NCBI RefSeq assembly: GCF_013359755.1
Contig: NZ_JABMCJ010000071.1
Coordinates: 149,141-213,140 of the forward strand
Length of the DNA stretch: 64,000 bases
Reading direction: 5' to 3'
Source: Tardiphaga robiniae
Lineage (GTDB): Bacteria; Pseudomonadota; Alphaproteobacteria; Rhizobiales; Xanthobacteraceae
A model generated the notes under the pieces. The model saw nothing but the letters and a program-made list of their open reading frames with translations. It had not been told where the DNA came from and made no database searches. A program made the position numbers and the translations under genes. Each line of letters begins with the position of its first letter. Position 1 is the stretch's first letter. This document shows, one piece after another, positions 8,417-16,475 of the stretch.

Positions 8417-8890
8417 GTGGTGCCCGCCGACATTCCGCTGGATCACCAGCTCTGTTTTTCGCTCTACAGCGCCAGCATGGCCATTGGCCGCGCCTACAAG
8501 CCGCTGCTCGACGCGCTTGAGATCACTTACCCGCAATATCTCGTGCTGAGCACATTGTGGGAGGGCGGCGCGCAGAGCGTCGGCGGCATCGCCGATCGGC
8601 TGGCGCTGGAATCGAGCACGGTCACGCCGCTGGTGAAGCGGCTCGAGCAGGCCGGCTTCGTCGCGCGCAGGCGAAATCCGGAAGATGAGCGGCAGGTCGT
8701 CGTCAGCCTCACGGCCAAAGGCACGGCGCTGCGCGAGAAGGCACGCTGCCTCGGCGAGACGTTGTTCGCCGCGGCCGGCATGACGCCGGAACGGCTGATC
8801 GCCCTGAACAGCGAGGTCCATGCCTTTCGCGATGCCGTGACCAACTACACCGGCAAGACAGGTGCGACCGTGGCGGAGAGTGCCGACTGA
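8417..8890 (+). CDS. MarR-family transcriptional regulator, OhrR-type
   Basis: Winged-helix repressor, 157 aa from the GTG at 8417, which follows GAGGAG by six bases. The frame extends upstream to 8357, but that stretch is the operator region. The N-terminus reads PLDHQLCFSLYSASMAI; Cys13 in this LCF context is the peroxide-sensing cysteine of OhrR proteins. A MarR wing follows (SSTVTPLVKRLEQAGFVARRRN, ends DERQVVVSLTAKG). OhrR-type proteins release DNA when the cysteine is oxidised by organic hydroperoxides. No ohr gene is in view; the divergent membrane protein is the likely target. Confidence 0.88.
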   Translation: MVPADIPLDHQLCFSLYSASMAIGRAYKPLLDALEITYPQYLVLSTLWEGGAQSVGGIADRLALESSTVTPLVKRLEQAGFVARRRNPEDERQVVVSLTAKGTALREKARCLGETLFAAAGMTPERLIALNSEVHAFRDAVTNYTGKTGATVAESAD

Positions 8891-8962
8891 CGCAGATGAC
8901 ACGCGACAGGGCGCCAGCGAATCTGTCGTAAGATACCGGACCCATTCAGCGCCGGAGCGACC

Positions 8963-9121
8963 ATGGAGTTCACCGCACTTTTCCTGGCGATCGCCATCAC
9001 CATGCTCGTCGCATGGTATGGCAGCCGCAGCCTCGCATTCTCTCTGTTCGCCGTTGTGCTGATCGCCTGCGTGGCGACCTTCCTGCACCACGCCACCGAC
9101 GCGCTGAAACTGTCGTTCTGA
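8963..9121 (+). CDS. Small membrane protein, DUF5993-like
   Basis: A 52-aa protein starting at ATG 8963 with a GGAGCGA site upstream. It is essentially two membrane helices (FTALFLAIAITMLVAWYG and AFSLFAVVLIACVATF) joined by a short SRSL turn, ending in HHATDALKLSF. Tiny proteins of this type (DUF5993) are regularly found immediately before dsbB-like genes in alphaproteobacteria, as here, where only 7 bp separate it from the DsbB gene. It is presumably an accessory to that oxidoreductase, but the role is unproven. Confidence 0.82.
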   Translation: MEFTALFLAIAITMLVAWYGSRSLAFSLFAVVLIACVATFLHHATDALKLSF

Positions 9122-9128
9122 GGCCATC

Positions 9129-9677
9129 ATGACCTCACATCGCGCTATCGCCCTCAATGTCCTCGCACTCTACGCCCTCGCCGCGCTGCTGGCGGCCGCC
9201 TTTGCCGCGCAGTTCATTTTGGGCGAACTGCCCTGCCCGCTATGCCTGCTGCAGCGGATCATGTTCGCGCTGCTCGCTATAGGCCCGATCCTCAACATTC
9301 GCTTCGGCCCGCGCCCCAGCCACTATGCGCTATCACTGCTCGCCGCCGTGGTCGGCGCCACCGTCTCGACCCGGCAGGTGCTGCTGCACATCACGCCCGG
9401 CGATCCCGGCTTCGGCACCGCGCTGTTCGGCTATCACTATTACACCTGGGCACTGATCGGCTTCGTCGCGGCGATCGTGCTGCTGTCGCTGGTGCTGCTG
9501 TTCGACCGGCAATTCGAGAAGGCCCCCGCTGCTCACTCGGCGCCCAGCATCATCGCCCATGTTGCCGTCTGGCTCGTGATCGGCCTGACGGCTGCGAACA
9601 TCGCCTCGACCTTGCTCGAATGCGGCTTCAAGGCCTGCGCGGATGATCCCGTGGTGTATGAGTTGCTGAAGCGATAG
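9129..9677 (+). CDS. dsbB: Disulfide bond formation protein B family
   Basis: Inner-membrane oxidoreductase of 182 aa with four or five membrane helices. The first redox pair CPLC (Cys36/Cys39) sits at the top of helix 2 followed by LLQR, as in DsbB. A second pair, Cys165 and Cys170, is near the C-terminus rather than in the usual middle periplasmic loop. DsbB reoxidises the periplasmic thiol oxidase DsbA and passes electrons to quinone. The shifted second pair marks the DsbB-like branch common in this bacterial group. It is co-transcribed with the DUF5993-like gene; no dsbA is adjacent. Confidence 0.85.
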   Translation: MTSHRAIALNVLALYALAALLAAAFAAQFILGELPCPLCLLQRIMFALLAIGPILNIRFGPRPSHYALSLLAAVVGATVSTRQVLLHITPGDPGFGTALFGYHYYTWALIGFVAAIVLLSLVLLFDRQFEKAPAAHSAPSIIAHVAVWLVIGLTAANIASTLLECGFKACADDPVVYELLKR

Positions 9678-9729
9678 CGGCGTCGTTCCCCGCGGGTGCG
9701 AGCGACCTTACAAATGCGTTGCTGGCACG

Positions 9730-10644
9730 TCAGGACGACCAACCCGCATTGTCGTAAATCTCTCCGAACGTCTGAACCGCGATACAGTTGACTCCCATCG
9801 ACTCCAAGAAAAAGAGCTTTCCGGCCTGCCTGTCGTCGGACATATCGTTTTTGTAAACATACCAAGCTGGATGAAAGCGCTCGCGAAACTTCTTGAAGTA
9901 CTTGGCACGCTCAATCAGAAGCCAGCGCAGAAAGACTTCGTTTTCTTCAAGAGCCAAACCAAAGATGAGCAAGGGCTTGTTGAACACAACATGCACCCAG
10001 GTATTCGCACCTGCCCAATCGCGACGATCCTTTGCTCCGAAGAGAGGGGCGCCGCCGCTGTGATGAAGCCAAGTCCGGGCTCGCTGAACTGACCCCATAT
10101 AGTGACTGAGTCCCAGGCGAATGCTTCGCTTGTATTTTACCATCCCGTTGATGTGCCAAACGCCAAAAGAAGCACAAGGATTTATGATAGCCGTTTGGCT
10201 AAAGTGACACTCCCACGGGTAGTAGCTCGTGAATTTCGGATTTTTCGGACGCCAGAACTGTGCATTGACAGCATCGCCCAACACTTGATCGAAGTTCGTT
10301 GTGAGCACTGGAGTACGGTGTCGGACTGCCCAGCTCATGATCTTCCGGTGATGTGGGAGTACATCCCAACCGTCCAGGAGCGCACAAAATTTCTCCTGCA
10401 GAGCACCGATCTTACTCCCGGACAAGAGCTCCAGCACATCATAAAATTCTGTAAGCGTCGTGCCAGGTGGTACCTCGACAAGCCCGGGCGAGCACTCTTG
10501 AGCAATCTCAACGAGCAGCTGATCCCAGGAATTTACACGTTTCGATTCTACGTATCGGTGGATGCCGTTTCCGATGATCAGAGCCAAATTATCGCTGCTC
10601 TGCTCAAGCAAGGCGCTAAGGCTGTTGACGGGGTTATTAGCCAC
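9730..10644 (-). CDS. Stand-alone SIR2-like domain protein, possible defence NADase
   Basis: A 304-aa SIR2-fold protein. The nucleotide-binding start ALIIGNGIHRY (residues 21-31) and TTNFDQVL (115-122) are clear SIR2 motifs. The third motif reads VWHINGMV (162-169), with Asn where catalytic His normally precedes Gly; a His lies two residues earlier. The start is GTG 10644 with GAGGAA five bases upstream. The remaining blocks (SIRLGLSHYMGSV, LLIFGLALEENEVFLRWLL) resemble a bacterial SIR2 group seen in accessory regions. Codon use and GC are clearly lower than in the neighbours, suggesting acquisition. SIR2 proteins of this sort often deplete NAD+ in anti-phage systems, but no partner is adjacent and activity is uncertain. 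Confidence 0.75.
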   Translation of the reverse strand: MANNPVNSLSALLEQSSDNLALIIGNGIHRYVESKRVNSWDQLLVEIAQECSPGLVEVPPGTTLTEFYDVLELLSGSKIGALQEKFCALLDGWDVLPHHRKIMSWAVRHRTPVLTTNFDQVLGDAVNAQFWRPKNPKFTSYYPWECHFSQTAIINPCASFGVWHINGMVKYKRSIRLGLSHYMGSVQRARTWLHHSGGAPLFGAKDRRDWAGANTWVHVVFNKPLLIFGLALEENEVFLRWLLIERAKYFKKFRERFHPAWYVYKNDMSDDRQAGKLFFLESMGVNCIAVQTFGEIYDNAGWSS

Positions 10645-10785
10645 AATTCCTCATGATGCTACTGCGGCGATAAGACGGCATACCACACTCAGCCTTGCCG
10701 CCTGAGTTCTACCCGCTCTTAATCCGAATCTAATGACATCAAAACACGCTTGGCAACGCCCGGCGGCCAATCTAACAACGGCACC

Positions 10786-11448
10786 ATGACCGAGATCACT
10801 GGTATCGCCACCGCCTTCGCTCCGTTCGAAACACTGGCCTCTTCGCTTCTGCATCACGTCAAGACCGATGACGGCTCGCATGACGTCGCGCATCTGGCGC
10901 GCGTCTGGTCCAACGTCCGCATCATCCAGCAAGCCGAAGGCGGCGATCCCGAGATCCTAGCGGCAGCGACGCTGCTGCACGACTGCGTCGCCGTCGAGAA
11001 GAGCTCACCGCTCCGCGCTAATGCCTCGCGCCTCGCTGCCGAACACGCGGTCAGCCTTCTGGCGCCGCTGGACTGGACGACCGAGCGGCTCGAGCGCGTT
11101 GCCCATGCCATCGCGGCCCATAGTTTCTCGGCGAAGATCACACCTGAAACGATCGAAGCGCAGATTCTGCAGGACGCGGACCGGCTGGACGCCATGGGCG
11201 CCATCGGCATCGCGCGCTGCTTCTACACCGCCGGGCGGATGCAATCCTTCCTGTACGATCCCGAAGATCCCGCTGCGCGGCATCGCGCCTTTGATGACCG
11301 CAATTTTGCGATCGACCATCTGCCGGCCAAACTGCTGACGCTCGCGGACGGCTTCAACACCGTCACCGGCCGACGCATGGCGCAGGAACGCCACGCGCGG
11401 ACCGAGGCTTTCCTCACGGCGTTTCTGGCCGAGGTCGGCGTCTCGTGA
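10786..11448 (+). CDS. HD-domain phosphohydrolase-like protein
   Basis: Cytoplasmic HD-superfamily metal-dependent phosphohydrolase, 220 aa from ATG 10786. Metal-ligand motifs are visible: SHDVAHL (His32/His36), LLHDC (His65-Asp66), a central AHAIAAHSF and DADRLDAMGAIG (130-141). This pattern matches the YedJ/YpgQ group of HD proteins, some of which hydrolyse nucleotides. The actual substrate is unknown. It is convergent with the cytochrome P460 gene; their stop codons sit inside one shared hairpin (11447-11473). A 36-nt in-frame extension upstream to 10750 exists but has no family match. Confidence 0.83.
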   Translation: MTEITGIATAFAPFETLASSLLHHVKTDDGSHDVAHLARVWSNVRIIQQAEGGDPEILAAATLLHDCVAVEKSSPLRANASRLAAEHAVSLLAPLDWTTERLERVAHAIAAHSFSAKITPETIEAQILQDADRLDAMGAIGIARCFYTAGRMQSFLYDPEDPAARHRAFDDRNFAIDHLPAKLLTLADGFNTVTGRRMAQERHARTEAFLTAFLAEVGVS

Positions 11449-11473
11449 AGTGGGCGCTTATGGCGCCCACTTC
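11447..11473. terminator. Hairpin across the stops of two convergent genes
   Basis: Perfect 11-bp stem GAAGTGGGCGC / GCGCCCACTTC with a 5-nt loop, spanning the TGA of the HD gene and the TAA of the P460 gene. There is no long T-run on either side, so it is a bidirectional barrier or factor-assisted terminator rather than a textbook intrinsic one. Confidence 0.6.
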
Positions 11474-11964
11474 GTAAACACGTAATCCCGCTCCTTCACG
11501 CGTGCCTCGTGACACGCAAAGCAGGTTTCGTGCTGTGCCTGATCCACCGGCTTGCCGTTGATGAAGCGGCCGAAACCCCAGCCGCCTGACGCGGCATACT
11601 TCTTCGAATCCTTCACCATGACCTGAACAGTGGTCGCGGCACCGGGGATCGAGGCGGATTCGAATTCAGGCGACTGGGTGTGCTTCCAGGCGAGCTTCAC
11701 CAGCACCGTGCCATCGGGAAACGGCAGCTGGCCGTCCCGATAGGCTTTGACGGCGATGTCGTTGCCGACCACCGCGCGCAATTCATTCAGAGGCTCGGCC
11801 TCCTGCGCCGGCGCGATCAGCTCCCATTTGCGGTAGCCATCGGGAAGCCCGACGCCGTAGATCGGCGACAGGTTGGCGGGATTGACCGTGTTGGCGGCAA
11901 AGGCCGCCACCACCACGGATGACACCACGCCTGCCGCGAGGCTCGCTGCAAGAATCCATCGCAT
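11458..11964 (-). CDS. Cytochrome P460-family periplasmic haem protein
   Basis: Predicted exported c-type haem protein of 168 aa. A signal sequence covers residues 1-24 (ends AAFAANT). The haem-attachment motif CFACH is at residues 148-152 near the C-terminus, and the middle blocks (YRKWELIAPAQE, DGTVLVKLAWK, GWGFGRFINGK) match the cytochrome P460 fold. Classical P460 enzymes oxidise hydroxylamine or detoxify NO, but most family members are uncharacterised. It is probably co-transcribed behind the epoxide-hydrolase-like gene, 12 bp upstream. Confidence 0.85.
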   Translation of the reverse strand: MRWILAASLAAGVVSSVVVAAFAANTVNPANLSPIYGVGLPDGYRKWELIAPAQEAEPLNELRAVVGNDIAVKAYRDGQLPFPDGTVLVKLAWKHTQSPEFESASIPGAATTVQVMVKDSKKYAASGGWGFGRFINGKPVDQAQHETCFACHEARVKERDYVFTKWAP

Positions 11965-11976
11965 CGCGGATCTCCC

Positions 11977-13044
11977 TCAGCGTGCCATCGCGTCGGCGTC
12001 GATGATGGCCTGGGCGAATTCACGCGGTGCTTCCTGCGGCAGGTTGTGACCGATGCCACCATTCACCGTGCGATGCTCGTACTTGCCGGTGAACTTCTTG
12101 GCATAGGCCTTGGGATCGGGATGCGGCGCGCCATTGGCGTCGCCTTCCATGGTGATGGTCGGCACCGCAATCGCCGGCCCCTGCGCCAGCCGCTTCTCCA
12201 GCTCATCATACTTCGCCTCGCCCTGGGCGAGTTCGAGCCGCCAGCGATAGTTGTGGATGGTGATGGCGACGTGATCGGGATTCTCGAACGCCTTGGCCGA
12301 GCGGTCATAGGTGGCGTCATCGAAATTCCACTTCGGCGAGGCCAGCTTCCAGATCAGCTTGGCGAAGTCGTGCCGGTACTTGTCGTAGCCCAGCCGGCCG
12401 CGCTCCGTGGTGAAGTAGAACTGGTACCACCATTCCAGTTCAGCCTTCGGCGGCAGCGGCATGCGATTGCCCTCCTGGCTGCCGATCAGATAGCCGCTGA
12501 CGGCGACCAGCGCCTTGACGCGCTCCGGCCAGATCGCAGCGAGAATGTCGGCCGTGCGGCCGCCCCAGTCATAGCCGCCGACCACGGCCTTCTCGATCTT
12601 CAGCGCGTCCATGAACGCGACGATGTCGGTGGCCAGCGCCGCCGGCTGGCCATTGCGCACCGTCGCGTCGGAGAGGAAGCGCGTGCCGCCATAGCCGCGC
12701 AGATACGGGATGATGACGCGGTAGCCGGCCGAGGCCAGCAGCGGCGCGACATCCACATAGCTGTAGATGTCATAGGGCCAGCCGTGCAGCAGCAGCACAA
12801 CGGGGCCGTTGGCCGGACCGTCCTCGGCATAGGCGACGCTGAGGTCGCCGGCATTGATCTGCTTCAGCGGCTTGAACGACGTATGCGTGCCGCGCTTGAT
12901 GGCCGGGAACTGCTTGCCGGCCTTGGCGGCCTGCGCCGCGGCGGAGCCGATGCCGCCGAACTGAGCTGCGGCGATGCCCATGAGCGCCGCGCCCAGCAGG
13001 CTGCGGCGGTTGAAGTGGCTGGTGTCGCGCTTGTCATTCGTCAT
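11977..13044 (-). CDS. TAT-exported epoxide hydrolase-like alpha/beta hydrolase
   Basis: Alpha/beta-hydrolase of 355 aa from ATG 13044, which has an excellent CCGGAGGACC site; the frame runs open to 13200 without support. Residues 12-38 carry a twin-arginine signal (NRRSLLG then a hydrophobic stretch). Oxyanion motif HGWP is at 87-90, the nucleophile elbow GGYDWGG (Asp159) is of haloalkane dehalogenase/epoxide hydrolase type, and a C-terminal GGIGHN holds the likely catalytic His. The Asp nucleophile favours epoxide hydrolysis. Substrate unknown. It is likely co-transcribed with the downstream cytochrome P460 gene. Confidence 0.85.
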   Translation of the reverse strand: MTNDKRDTSHFNRRSLLGAALMGIAAAQFGGIGSAAAQAAKAGKQFPAIKRGTHTSFKPLKQINAGDLSVAYAEDGPANGPVVLLLHGWPYDIYSYVDVAPLLASAGYRVIIPYLRGYGGTRFLSDATVRNGQPAALATDIVAFMDALKIEKAVVGGYDWGGRTADILAAIWPERVKALVAVSGYLIGSQEGNRMPLPPKAELEWWYQFYFTTERGRLGYDKYRHDFAKLIWKLASPKWNFDDATYDRSAKAFENPDHVAITIHNYRWRLELAQGEAKYDELEKRLAQGPAIAVPTITMEGDANGAPHPDPKAYAKKFTGKYEHRTVNGGIGHNLPQEAPREFAQAIIDADAMAR

Positions 13045-13236
13045 GGTGCAGGTCCTCCGGGCAATGACGGTTGAGGCCGTCGATGTGCGGACCATGCCGC
13101 GGTACCAGCATCCTCGCTTGAAGATTTCTTCGATTTTCTCTTGAGAAGGCCATGATTTATCGTTGAGACGGGGTGTGCTAGGGGACGCTCCTGCGCACAA
13201 GGCCTTGGCGCGACAACAGGTATTGGACCCCCTATC

Positions 13237-14817
13237 TTGCTGTTCCGGTTCGACGAATTCGTCCTCGACACTGACCGGCGGGAGCTACGGCGGGGCACGG
13301 ACACGGTGGCGGTGGAGCCGCAGGTGTTCGATGTGCTGGAATTCCTGATCCGCGCGCGGGAGAAGGTCGTCAGCCGTGACGATCTGCTGGCCGAAGTCTG
13401 GCATGGCCGCATCGTGTCCGAGGCGACGCTCAGCAGCCGGGTCAACGCGGCCCGCACGGCCATCGGCGACAATGGCGAGCAGCAGCGGCTGATCCGCACT
13501 TTGCCGCGGAAGGGGTTTCGCTTCGTCGGCGAGGTCATCGAACGGACCGACAGCCCCTCTCCGCCCGTGGTGACAACGCCCGCAACTGCACTCCTGCCCG
13601 AAGCCGCCGACCCCGAAGGGCTATCGATCGCGGTGCTGCCCTTCAACAATATGAGCGCGGACCCCGAGCAGGATTATTTCGGCGACGGCATTGCCGAAGA
13701 GATCATCACGGCGCTGTCGCGCTGCAGCGGGCTGTTCGTGATCGCACGCAATTCGTCCTTCACTTACAAGAACAAGCCGGTTGATATCCGAGACGTCGGC
13801 CGCACGCTCGGCGTCAATTACGTGCTCGAAGGCAGCGTCCGCCGTGCCGGCGAGCGGCTGCGCATCATCGCGCAATTGATCGACGCCCGTTCCGGCGCGC
13901 ATCTCTGGGCCGACAAATTCGACGGCGATCGCAGCGATGTATTCGACCTGCAGGACCGCATCACCGAACAAACCGTCGCCGCCATCGAGCCGACGCTACG
14001 CATCGCTGAAATCGAACGGCGCAGGCACAGCCGTCCGAACAAGCCCGATGCCTACGACCTGCTGCTGCGCGCCTCCGGCTACCAACACGATTTCACGCCC
14101 GAAAGCATGACCGCGGCGCTGGATTGCCTACGTCAGGCTCTGGCCATCGATCCGACCTACGCCCCGGCGATGGCAGCAGCGGCCTATTGCCATGCGCAGC
14201 GACATTTCCAGGGCTGGATCAGCCCAGACGACGCCCATCGCAGCGAAGGCCTGGCGCTGGCGCATCGCGCCATCGAGCGGATGCCGAACGATCCGCAGAT
14301 CCTCTGGATGGCTGCGTTTGCGGTCTGGAATCTCGCCGAGCCACAGAGGGCGAAGGACGCGGCCATCGAATTGTTCAGCCGCTCGCTCGCGATCAATCCA
14401 AACTCCGCCACTGCACTCGCACTGGCCGGATGGATCGAGACCATGCGCGGACAGCAGCAGGCCGGCCGCGCTCTGCTCGACCGTGCGCGTCGCCTGAACC
14501 CGCTCGATCCACACGGCTGGTTCGTCTCCGGTGCGCTGGCCATCGCCGCGATCATCGACGAGAACTATGCCGAAGCGATCGCTTGGGCCGATAAAGCCTT
14601 GCTGCAGAACCGCCGCTTCGCCGTCGCACTCCGCGCGCTCGCCGTGGCGCTCGTGAAAACTGGCGCGCACGAACGCGCCGCACAGGTGGTCGAGGAACTG
14701 CTCACCATCGAGCCGGAGCTGACGGTCTCCGCCTTCTTTGCGCGCATCCCGGTCCCCGTCGAATCCATGGCGAAGACCTATGCGGATGCGCTGAAGGCCG
14801 CGGGGCTGCCGGAATGA
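13237..14817 (+). CDS. Winged-helix transcriptional regulator with TolB-like and TPR regions
   Basis: A 526-aa one-component regulator. Residues 1-100 form an OmpR/CadC-type winged helix (RFDEFVLDTDRRELRRG ... LIRTLPRKGFRFVGEV). A TolB-N-like segment follows at about 128-260 (IAVLPFNNMSADPEQDYFGDGI, YVLEGSVRRAGERLRIIAQL), then a TPR-rich C-terminal half (DPTYAPAMAAAAYCHAQ, NPNSATALALAGWI). Unlike CadC there is no membrane helix, so it should act in the cytoplasm. Similar modules occur in adenylate-cyclase-like and CadC-like families. It starts at TTG 13237; the upstream frame has no ATG or GTG. It overlaps the deformylase-like gene by 4 bp. Confidence 0.85.
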   Translation: MLFRFDEFVLDTDRRELRRGTDTVAVEPQVFDVLEFLIRAREKVVSRDDLLAEVWHGRIVSEATLSSRVNAARTAIGDNGEQQRLIRTLPRKGFRFVGEVIERTDSPSPPVVTTPATALLPEAADPEGLSIAVLPFNNMSADPEQDYFGDGIAEEIITALSRCSGLFVIARNSSFTYKNKPVDIRDVGRTLGVNYVLEGSVRRAGERLRIIAQLIDARSGAHLWADKFDGDRSDVFDLQDRITEQTVAAIEPTLRIAEIERRRHSRPNKPDAYDLLLRASGYQHDFTPESMTAALDCLRQALAIDPTYAPAMAAAAYCHAQRHFQGWISPDDAHRSEGLALAHRAIERMPNDPQILWMAAFAVWNLAEPQRAKDAAIELFSRSLAINPNSATALALAGWIETMRGQQQAGRALLDRARRLNPLDPHGWFVSGALAIAAIIDENYAEAIAWADKALLQNRRFAVALRALAVALVKTGAHERAAQVVEELLTIEPELTVSAFFARIPVPVESMAKTYADALKAAGLPE

Positions 14818-15305
14818 GTATCCGCCCTATCGTCCGCTATCCCGACCCGCGTCTCGCGCAGCCGGCCGCTGATGTCACCGTGTTCGACGATGCGCTGCGC
14901 ACGCTCGCCGACGATCTGCGCGACACCATGCATGCCGCTCCCGGCATCGGCATCACCGCGCCGCATATCGGCGTGCTGCTACGCGTGGTCGTGCTCGATC
15001 TCGGCGATGGCGCCAAGACCTATGTGAATCCGGAGATCGCATGGGCCTCGCCCGAACTGATCATGCATCAGGAAGGCAGTGTCTCGATGCCTGGCGTGAC
15101 TGACGACATCCAGCGCCACGCCCGCGTACGGATCAGCTATCAGGATCTCGACGGCAATACGCAGACAGAAGAGTCCGACGGCCTGCGTGCGGTTTGCCAC
15201 CAGCACGAGATCGACCAGCTCAACGGCATGTTCTGGATCCAGCGCCTGTCGCGCCTCAAGCGCGAGCGGCTGATCAAGCGGTTCGAGAAGTTGTCGCGCG
15301 CCTGA
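14814..15305 (+). CDS. Peptide deformylase-like protein lacking metal ligands
   Basis: A 163-aa member of the peptide deformylase fold, which normally removes formyl groups from nascent proteins. All three family motifs can be located but each is altered: GIGITAPH at 44-51 (His for Gln), EGSVS at 87-91 (Ser for the metal-binding Cys) and HEIDQ at 131-135 (Gln for the second metal-binding His). His131 and the general-base Glu132 remain. With two of three ligands changed, normal Fe/Zn deformylase activity is doubtful. It begins inside the stop of the upstream regulator (ATGA at 14814), implying joint translation, so a regulatory or specialised hydrolase role is possible. Confidence 0.85.
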   Translation: MSIRPIVRYPDPRLAQPAADVTVFDDALRTLADDLRDTMHAAPGIGITAPHIGVLLRVVVLDLGDGAKTYVNPEIAWASPELIMHQEGSVSMPGVTDDIQRHARVRISYQDLDGNTQTEESDGLRAVCHQHEIDQLNGMFWIQRLSRLKRERLIKRFEKLSRA

Positions 15306-15320
15306 AGCGCGCGACGACCG

Positions 15321-15611
15321 TCACGTCCGCCACTGCGATTGGCGGTATCGGCCGGATATCAGCCTGAGCCAGGGCACGGCATGGAACAAGCTCATGAAGG
15401 CATACATCACCGCCATTCCACTCCACGGCGATGAACGCGACGTTGAACAGAGCAGGTCCGGCGAACTGCCATCGAGCACACCCGTCAGCAGCGCCATCAA
15501 TGCGAAGGCCGGTGCGGCCGTAAGGCATAGCCAATCGGCGGCCGGCGCAAGGCTACGCATTTTCCAGCGATAGGCCTTCGCGCGATCGACGTCATCGATA
15601 GCGCTACTCAT
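15321..15611 (-). CDS. Small membrane protein, unknown function
   Basis: A 96-aa protein from ATG 15611, with about two or three membrane segments (WLCLTAAPAFALMALLTGVL; GMAVMYAFMSLFHAVPWLRL). Proteins with the same PD-LCS ... MYAFMS-FH--PWL-LI pattern are known to me from bradyrhizobia as hypothetical proteins. Its start overlaps the stop of the DUF899 gene by 8 bp, so the two are translationally coupled and may work together. The frame continues upstream, but that portion is a shadow of the DUF899 gene. Confidence 0.7.
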   Translation of the reverse strand: MSSAIDDVDRAKAYRWKMRSLAPAADWLCLTAAPAFALMALLTGVLDGSSPDLLCSTSRSSPWSGMAVMYAFMSLFHAVPWLRLISGRYRQSQWRT

Positions 15612-16383
15612 CGGTCTTCCTAAACGTGGCCTCTCCGGCGGCCGAGACCTCGACCCATTTCTTGTCGGGTGCGGCGCCAGCGACATAGTTGTCGTGCCAG
15701 TTCCACCATTTGTAGGTCGGAGTCTGAGGGTAGCCTTCGGGCGAATCCTCCCAGACCTCCTGGCGGCCGAGCGGCGTCGCGTCGAGATAGCTCCAGGTGG
15801 TCCCCATCGCCTCGTCGCCGCGGCTGTTGATGAAATAGGTGCGGAACACGCGGTCACCGTCGCGGAAGAACACGTTATGGCCGTGCCACTCGTCGACACC
15901 GAAGTCGGCGTCGAAACTGTCTGTGATCGTGACCCACGGCATCTCCCAATCCATCCGCGCCTTCAGGCGTGCGATGTCCGCCTGCGGTGCCCGCGAGGCA
16001 TAGACGAGCGTGGTATCACGGGCATTCAGATGCGCGAGGTGGGCGACCTGATCGGCACCCAGGGAACAGCCGCGGCAGGCGTGATCAGGCCAGCCGAACA
16101 CGCCGGGCTCGAAGAAGGCGCGGTAGACGATCAACTGGCGGCGGCCGTCGAACAGGTCGAGCAAGCTGGCTGTGCCGCCCGGCCCCTCGAACGCATAGGC
16201 CTTATCCACTTCCATCCACGGCATCCGCCGGCGCTCGGCAGCGAGCGCGTCGCGCGCGCGCATGACAGCCTTCTCCTTCACGAGCATGTCCGTTCGCGCT
16301 GCCTCCCATACCTGCGGTGACACAATCGGTGGTGTTTTCATCGGTGCCGTCATGGCCTTCTCTCCACTTTCGTCCATCGTCAT
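15604..16383 (-). CDS. DUF899-family thioredoxin-like protein
   Basis: A 259-aa DUF899 protein. The family carries a thioredoxin-like fold, and its typical blocks are all present: AYAFEGPGG near residue 64, LIVYRAFFEPG, CRGCSLGADQVAHL (a CxxC pair in the redox position), WVTITDSFDADFGVDEWHG, and TYKWWNWHDNY near the C-terminus. Function is unproven; a thiol-disulfide or peroxide-related role is inferred from the fold. An internal Met at residue 11 is an alternative start. A small membrane protein gene overlaps its 3' end. Confidence 0.88.
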   Translation of the reverse strand: MTMDESGEKAMTAPMKTPPIVSPQVWEAARTDMLVKEKAVMRARDALAAERRRMPWMEVDKAYAFEGPGGTASLLDLFDGRRQLIVYRAFFEPGVFGWPDHACRGCSLGADQVAHLAHLNARDTTLVYASRAPQADIARLKARMDWEMPWVTITDSFDADFGVDEWHGHNVFFRDGDRVFRTYFINSRGDEAMGTTWSYLDATPLGRQEVWEDSPEGYPQTPTYKWWNWHDNYVAGAAPDKKWVEVSAAGEATFRKTDE

Positions 16384-16475
16384 GCGTTCCCGACACGACT
16401 TGCCGGTTGATCGTCGTGAGGTAGATTAGGATCCGGCAATGGACGGGTGGGAGTGACAAGTGTGGCGGGATTTGA

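Noticed and set aside
10102..10656. A 184-aa open frame on the plus strand opposite the SIR2-like gene
   Set aside because: It lies fully antisense to a gene with clear SIR2 motifs and shows no family pattern or ribosome-binding site.
15612..15899. N-terminal extension of the small membrane protein gene at 15321-15611
   Set aside because: The extension overlaps the DUF899 gene in another frame and is Ser/Thr/Arg-rich; homologous wording starts at ATG 15611.
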